From NCBI GenBank assembly GCA_949130485.1, contig OX422195.1, positions 9,185,119 through 9,249,118 on the forward strand: a stretch of 64,000 nucleotides of DNA. Direction: 5' to 3'. The first letter of the stretch is position 1. Every line of letters starts with the position of its first letter. Source of the stretch: Agelas oroides (lineage: Eukaryota; Porifera; Demospongiae; Agelasida; Agelasidae). This document shows, piece after piece, positions 1-9,638 of the stretch. Under the pieces are notes generated by a model, which saw only the letters and a program-made list of their open reading frames with translations, was not told where the DNA came from and did not search any database. A program made the position numbers and the translations under genes.

Positions 1-21
1 AGTGTTGTTTGTGTTCCCCTG

Positions 22-231
22 CAGAGTGGGTTTTGTGCAGTGGCTGAAACGAGTGGGACTGAATTCTCAGACATAGACCTTTCACAGAAGGTTAGAAGAA
101 AACCCTCTTACATGGCTTTGTGTAGACTGGTCCCTTGCTCTGTACCACGGCAGGAGTGGTCTGAGTATGATGAAGATGGCCAACAACCAGTCAGTATTTT
201 GGAAGTGGAACACCAGTTTATTAAAATGTGA
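22..231 (+). CDS. Possible 3' terminal exon of an unidentified gene (partial)
   Basis: A good 3' splice site (pyrimidine-rich tract ending in cctgcag) at 1-21 is followed by an open frame that reads SGFCAVAETSGTEFSDIDLS and stops with TGA at 229-231. The rest of the gene would lie left of the window. The C-terminal part is mildly acidic (WSEYDEDG) and I do not recognise a family. A GTT donor-like site lies at about 92, so the real exon may be shorter. This is weak evidence and could be chance. Confidence 0.25.
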   Translation, partial: QSGFCAVAETSGTEFSDIDLSQKVRRKPSYMALCRLVPCSVPRQEWSEYDEDGQQPVSILEVEHQFIKM

Positions 232-1716
232 CAATGCATGTTGTGCTGTACATATATACAAGAAATCAAACTGGTAACTTGGTATTTAGCAGAGTGTCCC
301 CTTCACTGGCAGGGTATTCATCACCCACAGTGGGACTTTCACCAGTGTCTTGCAGTATGCATGAATATCTATTGTGCTCAGAGACAGCAGGTGTGGGAAG
401 GGTGGAGTCTTGGGGAGCCAGAGCAGAACTGAAGTAGTAGAACTGTACAAGACAAGGGTTAGGGCCACTGTAACCATCAGTCAAGCTAGAGACCATCTCT
501 TTCCCACCATGCAGTAAGAGAATGTCTAGAAGCTCAACACATAATCAGAGACAGGGTGATCTCTACCTTGAAGCCCACACCCAGCCCAGCACGCGTCAGG
601 AACGCTGTTGCCAGACAAGCAACAGCCAGCTGAGTTTGGTGTGGGAGCAGGGCAGGGGGGGAGGGGATTGCAAGCAGCTGGTCGTGGACATATGTTTTGT
701 TTCCACACAGCAAGCACTAGCACAGCTCCAGTGAAAGGAACATGTCACCATTAGCATGCAGTGGTACCTAGCTGGCGTTGTAGGTTGTCCAGGCTCCTGG
801 AAATGAGGGTCATGAGGGCTGTTCCGACACCTAGCAAGGCCCAACATAACATGTCACTGTTGATCGCCCATAGGGGTAAGGTTAGGCTTCTCCAGAGAGT
901 GCAGAAAAGCAGCATGCAGGAAGCCTAGATTGCCAGACCTGTTAAAACATGTTAAGCTGTTACATGATTAAGCTCTGGACCTAGGGGCAACTCCCTCTCT
1001 CCCTCCCTTTCTCCACTAGCAATGTGTGATGGGGATGAAGATGCTATAGCCATAGATGGAGAGTAGCTCCAGCAGGGAGTAGTGGTTCTGACTGCCCCTC
1101 CACCACAGTAGGCTAGACAGGACGACAGGCACCAGCCAGGTATAGAGTACGGAGCACACCCCAGGATGATCCCCTCATGAAAATGAAATTCCCAAGAACT
1201 TGGGTCTCTCTCTGTGTGGAGAACGTCAGGATTTAAATATTTTTGACTCCCACTCCTTCCAATATGGACTATCAAGATTGTGCAAGTGTTGTGTACACAG
1301 AAGGCGGGCAGGTTGGCCTTGTAAAACCACATTTTGTAAATTGAATTATTGGTAGACTGGTGTACTAATCCCATGCAGTGGACAAAAACTTCCACATGGT
1401 TGCACCTTCTTTATGTGATGTATGTATGCTACACATGCCAAGGGGAACACTCAAGCACATGTGACACTCACTTTGGTGGAAGTTGCTTACATATAGCTTT
1501 CTGTTGGTTGGTATTGTCTTGTGGTGTCTTAGTACTTATCTGGACAAACTGACATGCAATCTGCACATGTGCAATATACACTATGACATCATGATGACAT
1601 TGCACTGCTTGCATGCTACTCCTGCACGAGTTGACCCAGCCACAACATGACAGTACAGTGTGATCATGAATTACAAGTAAACAAACAGGGGATGCCATAA
1701 AGGGATTGATACACAC
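232..1716. other. Gene-poor stretch, nothing supported
   Basis: About 1.5 kb with no convincing coding exon on either strand. Open frames of up to 147 codons occur (952-1395 on the minus strand), but their composition is not protein-like and they lack recognisable domains. I see no tandem array or RNA gene. It probably holds the 3' UTRs of the flanking genes. Confidence 0.5.
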
Positions 1717-3331
1717 TCAGGCAAGGGAGGCAGTTTTGTCCACAACAGAAACAAAGAGGTCCACTAGGGTCAGGCCAGTAGTGTAACCCTCCAGCATCCT
1801 CCAACAATGCTCTACCCACAGCTGAACCCTCTCCCTCACCCTCTGTCCTAGCCACCCAGGACCCAGTCTATGCAACATGCCCAGGTGTGTGTCTCTCAGT
1901 GTCTGGGGGTGGTACTGCCCTTCCAACCAGTGCAACAGCAGGGCCACGTACAGGCCCGTGTCCTCGCTGCTCGACAACCGAGCAACCACATTCTGGTCAT
2001 AGCTGTCCAGCATCCGAGACCAGCTCACACGAAGCAGTTCTCCCCTGAGGTCTGCATTGTCACACAGGCAGTCTGCCAACATTGACACCAGTGCTCGTTG
2101 GTCCACAAAAGCTTGATAGATGACTCCGCACTTCCACTCTGACCAACCCTTTCCTTTCCTCTGCACTCTTTCCTTCTCCTTCTTGTGCATAAGTGCCAGA
2201 ATATCAGCATCTGAAGCTGCAAGTACAGGAGCATTGTTTGAGTCCAGGTAGATCAAGGATATCTTCTCACCAACGGATCGCTCACGTTCATCTGAGTCAA
2301 GGACAGTACTAGTTCTACGCTGCTCCCCTGGTCCAGACTTGGTGGCCAGCAGTGTGACCCAGTGGTTAGTGACACCAAGGATGAACACCAGGTGTGCAGG
2401 GGCTGGGGCTTCTCGAAACATGGTGATACGTGCTTGCGCAGCACACACCTGGGACTCTGTGTCCTGAATACACCCATATGCATACTGCAGAAAGCAAGGC
2501 ACACCACACCTATCAATGCAAGCCAAACTTGACTATTTATGAGCATTTACATGCAAGACAACAATGTTCTGCCCTCCAACAAGAGTCTGCAGATGTGTAT
2601 CGCTGGCCAAGATGTATGCGAGGTAGGAGCGTTCCATGTCCCCCGACAGTACATGTTCAGCAACCCATGGCCACCACGAATCCTTCCCATTCTCCTTAAC
2701 ATGCTCCAGAAGTACACCAATTGATTTCCAATACCTAACAAATACCATGCAATGAACAAGACACTTTGCATCACACACAATGCACAATAGAAAACAGGCC
2801 CAGTTTACCTTCGCCAAAAGGCACCGATGTGGCTTGTCTCAAGGAGAAAACCTTCACAGTCAGAAAGCTGCTCAGCACAGCAGCACTCCAAACAGCAAAG
2901 AGTAAAGTAGAGAGCATAGTGGCCACAGTACCCTAAGACATAACAAATATAAAGGCATGCGAAACATTCTTGAAGACACCAGCTGAGGACAAACGAGTGA
3001 AGATTTGGATCACTAAATTTACAAATTATCTCAAACTATGTTATTGTTCAGTTGGAGTGGCTTAGGAACTTGGCCCACCTGAAGCTTGTTGTTCTGCGCA
3101 CTTCAGGTGCAGTATCTCTGCTCTTCCTCGTCGCCAACTGAAACAAGTCAACACACGCGAGGGATGCAACTCGCGGACTACTGCACACACATCGAAGTGC
3201 GGCCCCAGGGACCCGCCTCTCTGGCCTCCCCTTGAGGCGATGTCCCACTTTGTGCAGCTCCAGACCTCCTCCAGCACGAGATTCAGCAGCTCCCTGGCCA
3301 CCTCCTCGCCTTCCAGCTCTCTCCGGGACAT
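1717..3331 (-). CDS. Unrecognised protein with cysteine-peptidase-like motifs
   Basis: Multi-exon gene. I can join an exon at 2932-2809 (YCGHYALYF) to one beginning RYWKSIGVLLEH at about 2735, and then to the terminal exon that starts at the acceptor near 2488 (YAYGCIQDTESQ) and ends with TGA at 1717-1719. The first exon probably starts at 3331 with MSRRELEGEEVARELLNLVL; the junctions between it and 2932 are unresolved. In order, the protein shows a CG-H-YAL motif, an NHWVTLLA motif and a YLDSNN motif. That spacing is reminiscent of the Cys-His-Asp/Asn triad of papain-fold peptidases. The C-terminal ~180 residues look helical. No family name comes to mind, so peptidase activity is inference only. 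The gene starts 95 bp from RPL11 on the opposite strand. Confidence 0.7.
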
Positions 3332-3426
3332 TGAGGTTCAAGGTTCATTTGTGCCCCGCCCCCAACAGAGTGCAATACGCGCATGCGCAAAGCGTGTCCT
3401 TCAACTAAACGTGTTGGGTCCAGAAG
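3332..3426. promoter_or_regulatory. Divergent promoter: peptidase-like gene / RPL11
   Basis: Only 95 bp separate the two putative start codons. The interval contains CpG-rich sequence (aatacgcgcatgcgcaaagc, an NRF1-like GCGCATGCGC palindrome at about 3376-3387), followed by a pyrimidine-rich tccttc that could be a TOP-type transcription start for the ribosomal protein gene. The RPL11 start codon sits in AAGATGGCGG, which also matches the YY1 core. Motif reading by eye only. Confidence 0.5.
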
Positions 3427-5092
3427 ATGGCGGTAAGTGTGGTAGATGTATCAACGTGCATCTTGTAGTATATTGCTTAGAAACCATCCTTTTTGCTAAA
3501 TTATTAAACTTGAATGAGATCTGATGATGATAGGTGGGTGTGTAAGCGGTCTGGTCTCCTAACGTCAGTAAGTTGACCTTGTACTTAAATTGTGTCTGCA
3601 GACGGAGAACAAGATGAGAGAGCTCCGGGTGCAGAAGCTGTGCCTGAACATTTGTGTGGGAGAGAGTGGGGACAGGCTCACCAGGGCCGCTAAGGTGCTG
3701 GAGGCCCTCACAGGACAGACACCCGTTTACTCGAAAGGTATGAACATGACCCAGTTTCTGCCAATGGTTTACCACATGATATGATAACTGCTGCCCAAGT
3801 ACAGCGCACTTGTGTATAGGTGTGGTGATGCCAAAAGGTTGCTTTGAAGTAATCAGCTTGTCGGAACTGGTCTGCATCGTTGGTATTCAATGAGCATCAC
3901 TCACAGGGCACAGCAATTCAATTTTCTGTTTGCATTGTCAAGTTGTTGATTGTTCAGAAGAAGCATTTGAATGGTTTGAACTAGTTTTGATGTGTTGAGC
4001 TCACCAGTGGTGCTGTGTTCCCAGGTCACACTGTGAAAGCTCACCAGTAGTGCTGTGTTCCCAGGTCACACTGTGAAAGCTCACCAGTAGTGCTGTGTTC
4101 CCAGGTCACACTGTGAAAGCTCACCAGTGGTGCTGTGTTCCCAGGTCACACTGTGAAAGCTCACCAGTGGTGCTGTGTTCCCAGGTCACACTGTGAAAGC
4201 TCACCAGTAGTGCTGTGTTCCCAGGTCACACTGTGAAAGCTCACCAGTAGTGCTGTGTTCCCAGGTCACACTGTGAAAGCTCACCAGTGGTGCTGTGTTC
4301 CCAGGTCACACTGTGAAAGCTCACCAGTAGTGCTGTGTTCCCAGGTCACACTGTGAAAGCTCACCAGTGGTGCTGTGTTCCCAGGTCACACTGTGAAAGC
4401 CTATACATGGCTGGTTACAAGGCCAGGGACCATGGAGCAACCTTTGTTGAGAGCATGAGCAATTGGTGTACATGTAATTCACAGCCAAGTGCAGTGTAGC
4501 AGCAAATGTACAACTCTTTTCTCTGCATTGCTTTTTTTTTCTTATGTAGCTCGCTTCACTGTGCGTTCCTTTGGAATTCGGCGCAATGAAAAGATTGCTG
4601 TGCACTGCACTGTGCGTGGAGCCAAGGCAGAGGAGATCCTGGAGAAAGGGTTGAAGGTGCGCGAGTACGAGTTGCACAAGGACAACTTCTCTGACACTGG
4701 CAACTTTGGGTTTGGTATCCAGGAGCACATTGACTTAGGCATCAAGTATGACCCAAGCATTGGCATCTACGGTATGGACTTTTATATTGTGCTGAGTCGG
4801 CCAGGGTACCGTGTGTCGTATCGCAAGCGGAGACAAAGCAAGATCGGAGCAAAACACCGAGTCACAAAAGACGAAGCAATGAAGTGGTTCCAGCAAAAGG
4901 TAAGATGACTAGTACATTCACTGCAGCCATATTAAGGGAGAATTATTGTTGAATGATTATTACCTGGGTTTGTAGCTTCCTGTCCAAGCCCTCAGGCAGC
5001 TTGTGTTCCCCCTCCCTACACACAACACACACACACATGTGCCTATACAGTACGAAGGTGTACTACTGCCTGGAAAGAAGAGAAGAAAGTGA
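3427..5092 (+). CDS. RPL11: 60S ribosomal protein L11 (uL5)
   Basis: Four coding exons: 3427-3432 (ATG GCG only), 3602-3737, 4550-4899 and 5051-5092 (TGA). They join in frame to 177 residues, against about 178 in vertebrates. The sequence is highly conserved: [20 protein letters not shown], then [20 protein letters not shown], then [18 protein letters not shown], ending [11 protein letters not shown]. It is a structural component of the large subunit that contacts 5S rRNA, and in animals free L11 also binds MDM2. Intron 2 is unusually long for this locus because it holds a 40-bp minisatellite. A polyadenylation signal follows at 5156. The gene is convergent with IFT56, with the stops about 100 bp apart. 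Confidence 0.98.
3998..4400 (+). repeat. 40-bp minisatellite in RPL11 intron 2, about 10 copies
   Basis: Near-identical 40-bp units beginning gctcaccagtggtgctgtgt. Variation is almost limited to agtgg versus agtag. Each unit has near-complementary ends (tcaccagtg and cactgtga), so each could fold as a hairpin. Confidence 0.95.
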
Positions 5093-5155
5093 ACAGAATT
5101 GTTTTAACTTTAAAATGTGTTTGACACGCTCCTCAATTATTTACTGATAATGTCC

Positions 5156-5161
5156 AATAAA
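5156..5161 (+). terminator. Polyadenylation signal for RPL11
   Basis: Canonical AATAAA 64 bp after the RPL11 stop codon, and about 33 bp before the stop codon of the convergent IFT56 gene. Confidence 0.75.
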
Positions 5162-5193
5162 CAGAATGCAGGTTAATGAGTTGGTGCCAATCG

Positions 5194-6565
5194 CTATAAC
5201 CCTGGGATGGGTACCCGGTTGTCTCGAGCCCACTTTCTGATGGCCATAATGATGAGTTCTGCCTGGGGCTGCGCTGTGCCACGGAGGATTTGTACTACAT
5301 CCTTCAGACTCTCTCTGGGCTCATGGCCAGCTATCACCAGCTGTAGTAGACCGACACAGGCACCACGCTTTCCCTCCCAGTACTCAGGATTTGGGTCCAA
5401 ACGCTCGAGAACATCAAATGCCTTGGCAGCATAATAGAACTGACCCATCTGAGAGAAGGAAGAGTGGACATCAATAACTACCAAAAATAAGAACTTCCTT
5501 TTATGGAACTAGGTACCAGGCAGGCTGTTTCTCACCCACTGCCTTGCCCAGGCTAGTTGATAGTTCCACAATGATAACTGTTATAGAAGCCTTGGAAAGC
5601 ACAGTTGGCTGTGTCCTTGTATAAACTATTTGCTGTGCTTGTGTTTCGCTAATCCTAACTAGCACTGATTGTCAGCTATTTCCAGGATGAGAAACAGGGC
5701 CTTAGCTCCGCCCTGATACCTTGTAACAGTCGTTGGCAATGAGTTGGAGTAGACTGAAGGAGTCGGCTGAGGTCTCCAGACGAAGGTAGAGCTCCCAGGC
5801 TTGTTGGGGCTTGCGATTCATGATCACTATGTAAAGAAGAGAAAGGAGGGCATGAGAGAGGGAGGAGGGGTAGCCTCATTCCCAGGCTCTCATGCAGAAC
5901 ACCTGCACAAGAGCCTGGGAACATAAGGAGAAGTAAAGAAGAAAGGAAGACGCTCACAGCATCTTGCCAACCAGCTGAGGTAGACATAGTCATTTTTGAT
6001 CTTCTCAGAGTTGATGAGCAGAAAGACCTCTTCTGCCTCTTGAAAGTTTCCTGTGGACGCCTTTGCTTGAGCATAGTTGAAGTTGAACACATCATCATTG
6101 AAAAAGTAGCTCTGTGTGAAGATGGTCAGTGTGTATACAACACGGTCGCGTCTCTTGCTGGAAATAGTTTACCTTGATAGAGTTCAAGTAGACCAGCACA
6201 TCATCAAACTGCCGCAGCAGAAAGAAGCATGACGCCATGCACTGCCGACCAGGAATGGTGTCTGAAGGAGCAGGGGCAAGTCAAGACCACACTCCTCTAC
6301 CATTGATCTCATGACTTACCACACTCACTGCCAGAGCTGCCCACTAGCTGGAAATACTGCTGGGCAAGCTTCAGGTTCTCATGCTGTGGACAGAAAAATA
6401 TAAAAATCATAAACTGTTGCTTTCATGACACAGTGTGTATGTGTGAGCTTACTGATCCCTGCTCTTGCCCAATCACAGTGTTGGCAACAGCCTTGAGGAT
6501 GTACTCCTGCGGACTCCCCGGCTCCAGGTCACGAATGAGAGCATACGCATCCTCAACATTGTCTA

Positions 6566-6597
<32 letters not shown>

Positions 6598-8353
6598 GAG
6601 TGTGAACCTGAGTTTGACTTCATGGGGTGGGAGTAGCTCACCTTGTCTGAGGTAGTAGAGAGCCAGGTTGAGCCGTGCTTCAGGCACGACCCCCAGCAGC
6701 TGAGGCAGCACCTGGAGGGCTCCCTCTCCACTGCGGAAGATCACCTAAAGTGGGTGTTGGGGGGTCAGTAGAACAGGTACAGCAACAAGAGGTGATGAGG
6801 TCACATACTAAATTGTGTTTGAGTAGATCTCGTGCAAAAGTCAGGGAGGGAGACGCCATATCCATGAGCACCTTCAACTCCGCCTGGATAATTATACAGT
6901 CATTATAATTGGTCCAAGTGCATTAGTTGGTGTGGTGTGATCTCACCTCAGCCGCCTTCCCGTTGTACAGTTTATAGTAGTTGCATGCCTTGAGGTTGAT
7001 TGCGATGGCACTGTCTGGATTCTGTTGCACGTAGCCTGCCAGTACCTCTTGTGAGACATCATAGTAGTCCAATTTGTGGTAGCACATGGCTAGGTACACA
7101 TTCAGGGCAAGCATGTCCCTACAGGGGCACAGACACTGGTTACGGACCAGAGCACACACACAACAGACGTCTGGCTACCTGTTGTCCAGTAGAATCTTCT
7201 TGTAAATGTCAATGGCTTCTTGGTAGTGAGTTCGAAGGTAGTGGATCGCTGCCAGACTCAGCTACAGAGAATACGACTATATCATAAGAGGTGTTGGTTC
7301 ACTAAAGTCGTTCACTCAAATTTATGCTCACTGTTCAGATGGAACTAACACATTACCTGGTCTTCGATGACATTCTGCAGGTTTTGGTGGTAACCCATCA
7401 GCCGCTTCTCATCATTAAACTGAAGATACAAACGAGTGTCAACAACAGTAGTAGTGTATGCACATCATTCACTCACTTTGTGGGCTAAATGAAAATGTAG
7501 TCTGTTCTGCAGTCGACCTTTGGGGGCTAAGGAGAAAGTAAAGTGTGCAGGTGAGGTAGAAAGCTAACCATTCACCAAGTAGACAAGGTTCGCTGTCTAT
7601 AGTACACACACACACCCTCTCCAACCATTCACCAAGTACTCCTCCTGGCTGTCACCTTTCTCAGTTGCACTGTCCGCCTCAGTGTACATGCCCAACATGA
7701 AGTAGCAAGAAGCCAGGTTTCCCCAGACGTCTGGTGCAGCGTCTGGCTGCTGAGACAAAACTTCATACTCCTGTAGTCAGTGTGGGAATGCCACATGGTG
7801 TGGTGCACACAGTGATCATGTTAGAGGCACCCTCTCACCGTTTTGGCTCGAACATAGTCCCCTGAGTGAAAGCAGCAGTAGCCCATCCACAAGTCTGTCT
7901 CCACACTCGCCTTCCCCGTGCTCCGGATGAACTGCAGACAGTCAATCAACCACAAATCATTTCAACTGCACGAGATACTGTATTCAACTGCAGTATGCTA
8001 CAATGTATTCCCAAATTGCAAAAACCACTACATGCGGCCATGCTAGTGCATTATCAGAGTGTAGTGACGTTATTAATGCCGGTTGCCATGGGTTACCACC
8101 AAACACACTCTTTGCAGTACTGCAAACCTCTAGGAGTGTGATAGCACCGGCAAAGTCTCTGCTCTGGATGAACTCTTCCAACCGCGGCAATTTCTTCTTT
8201 TTCTTCTCCTTCGCCGCTGCAGCTGCCGCTGCCGTCGCTTGCATGGGCTTCGAGCGAGACAGGTTCTAGGGCGCATAGAAAGCTTCTGGTTAATTAATGG
8301 CTATTACATCTTACATTTTTACGTAGTAACAGTAGTGTACTCGTACTCACCAT
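5194..8353 (-). CDS. IFT56: Intraflagellar transport protein 56 (TTC26)
   Basis: About 15 small exons. Exon 1 holds only ATG (8353-8351) and a GTGAGT donor; exon 2 is 8265-8128. The start reads MNLSRSKPM, then an Ala run and a Lys run, then [20 protein letters not shown], as in animal TTC26. Downstream blocks include [60 protein letters not shown] and [20 protein letters not shown], and the protein ends near [13 protein letters not shown] (TAG at 5194). It is a TPR-repeat subunit of the IFT-B complex that carries cargo, including motility components, in cilia. An exact X-box-type RFX site lies in intron 2 (8082-8096). It is head to head with a NEURL2-like gene. Confidence 0.96.
8082..8096 (-). 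promoter_or_regulatory. X-box (RFX site) in IFT56 intron 2
   Basis: On the minus strand this reads GTAACC-CAT-GGCAAC, a full match to the RFX consensus GTNRCC(N0-3)RGYAAC. It lies about 255 bp downstream of the IFT56 start codon, just past exon 2. RFX factors are known regulators of ciliary genes; activity here is inferred. Confidence 0.5.
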
Positions 8354-8498
8354 GGTGCTGTGGCGAGCTGTACTGTACTGTGCAAGCGGCCTCTGTAATA
8401 GACTGTATGGGTATGGGGTAGACTCCGTGGTCCGCGCTCACGCCCACAGTGTTATCGTCTAAATACCCGGGGGAAAATATTAAAATTATTTTTGAGTA
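8354..8498. promoter_or_regulatory. Divergent promoter: IFT56 / NEURL2-like
   Basis: 145 bp between opposed start codons. It is GC-rich in the centre (ccgcgctcacgcccacag) and AT-rich next to the NEURL2-like start. No clear TATA box is placed for either gene. Confidence 0.5.
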
Positions 8499-9547
8499 AT
8501 GGATCCTGAGCCTAACGATGGTAGAAGTGAAAAGACTTTCGTACTGCCTGAGACAGTTCAGTTTGGGTTTCACCCAGTATGCTCCCACCAGATGAGGGTG
8601 TCGGAGGACGGGGCCACTGCAGAAAAGAAAGACCCCGTCTCCTACTACGCTCATGGAGTCGTGTACGGCGGGAAGCCCCTGAGAGGGACGGCTGAGTTTG
8701 AAGTTGAAATAGCGTCCTACGGGACGGCGTGGTCGGGCACGTTGAAGCTGGGCGTGATGCTGTGCAAGGTCGGCAGTGAGGTGTTGGCGAAGGACATTCC
8801 TCGCTACTCACCCGAGGGAAGCGGGCACTGCGTGTGGAGCTCGGACAAGGTGCACAACCGTCTGCCGGGACACACCGGCTCCTCCGAGAGACACTACGGC
8901 TATGTCAACTTAGACGATCTCCGCGAAGGGCACCGTCTGGGTATGCGCCTCTCCCGAGACGGTGTGCTCGTGTTCTTTGTGAACGGCAGAAGCCAGGGTG
9001 TGGCCGCGGAGAGGGTGCACAGGAAGGGGTATGAGGTCTACCCAGTTGTCGACCACTACGCCAACTGTAAGGCCACCAGGATAACAAGAGCCGGTGAGTT
9101 ATTTGCCTTAGACTCTACCAGGGCTCTAGGGCGATATTCATCGGTCACACAATACTTCAGTGTATAGCCAGGCCTGTTTGATCCCCTGACCATCTTTCCC
9201 AGGCCTCCTCCCAGGTTTGGTCTCCTAGCCATGGAGAATGCTCACAGTAGGCTACAAGATAGAATCTGGGTAGAGGACATGTAAACAAGTAAACAAAAGA
9301 TAGAGTCTAAGAGCACGGCGTTTACGGAAACATGCGTGTGAGGTCCTGGTACACTTTGCTACGTCATACTGCCAAGCTTGTTATGAGACCAATTTCTTTT
9401 CCCTCTGCAGTGATGAGAATAGACATCAACCTTCAGCAGTTGTGTATTGAACTGATAGCATCGTGGTTAAGATCAGCTGATGATGTAGTGTATTTACCCC
9501 TCCCCAATAGTTTGAAAGACAGATTGAAACAATACATCAGTGAGTAA
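8499..9547 (+). CDS. Neuralized-like NHR/SOCS-box protein (NEURL2-like)
   Basis: Two exons, 8499-9093 and 9411-9547 (TAA), join in frame to 243 residues. Residues ~15-190 are a neuralized homology repeat: VQFGFHP near the start, YYAHGVVYGGKPLRG, and later GMRLSRDGVLVFFVNGRSQG. The second exon encodes LQQLCIELIASWLRS...LPLPNSLKDRLKQY, which fits a C-terminal SOCS box that recruits elongin B/C and cullin. NHR plus SOCS is the architecture of vertebrate NEURL2 (Ozz), a substrate receptor of a cullin-RING E3 ligase. Length is near the family norm (~285). The stop is convergent with DRC3, about 90 bp away. Confidence 0.88.
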
Positions 9548-9608
9548 ATAATTTTGTACAATTTTTAACAACTCTATGACCTGTACAGCTGTGTATATAT
9601 ATGGTCAA

Positions 9609-9614
9609 AATAAA
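9609..9614 (+). terminator. Polyadenylation signal for NEURL2-like gene
   Basis: AATAAA 62 bp after the stop codon, just before the 3' end of the convergent DRC3 gene. Confidence 0.6.
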
Positions 9615-9638
9615 TGTCACTATCCAATGTTGATTGAG

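Noticed and set aside
952..1395. 147-codon minus-strand open frame
   Set aside because: No splice context, composition or motif suggests a real protein.
3433..3601. Box C/D snoRNA in RPL11 intron 1 (ATGATGA at about 3525)
   Set aside because: No D box (CTGA) follows at a suitable distance before the exon, and there is no terminal stem.
9332..9547. Separate small gene in front of the SOCS box exon
   Set aside because: The exon at 9411 joins in frame with the NHR exon at 9093; the upstream part is intron.
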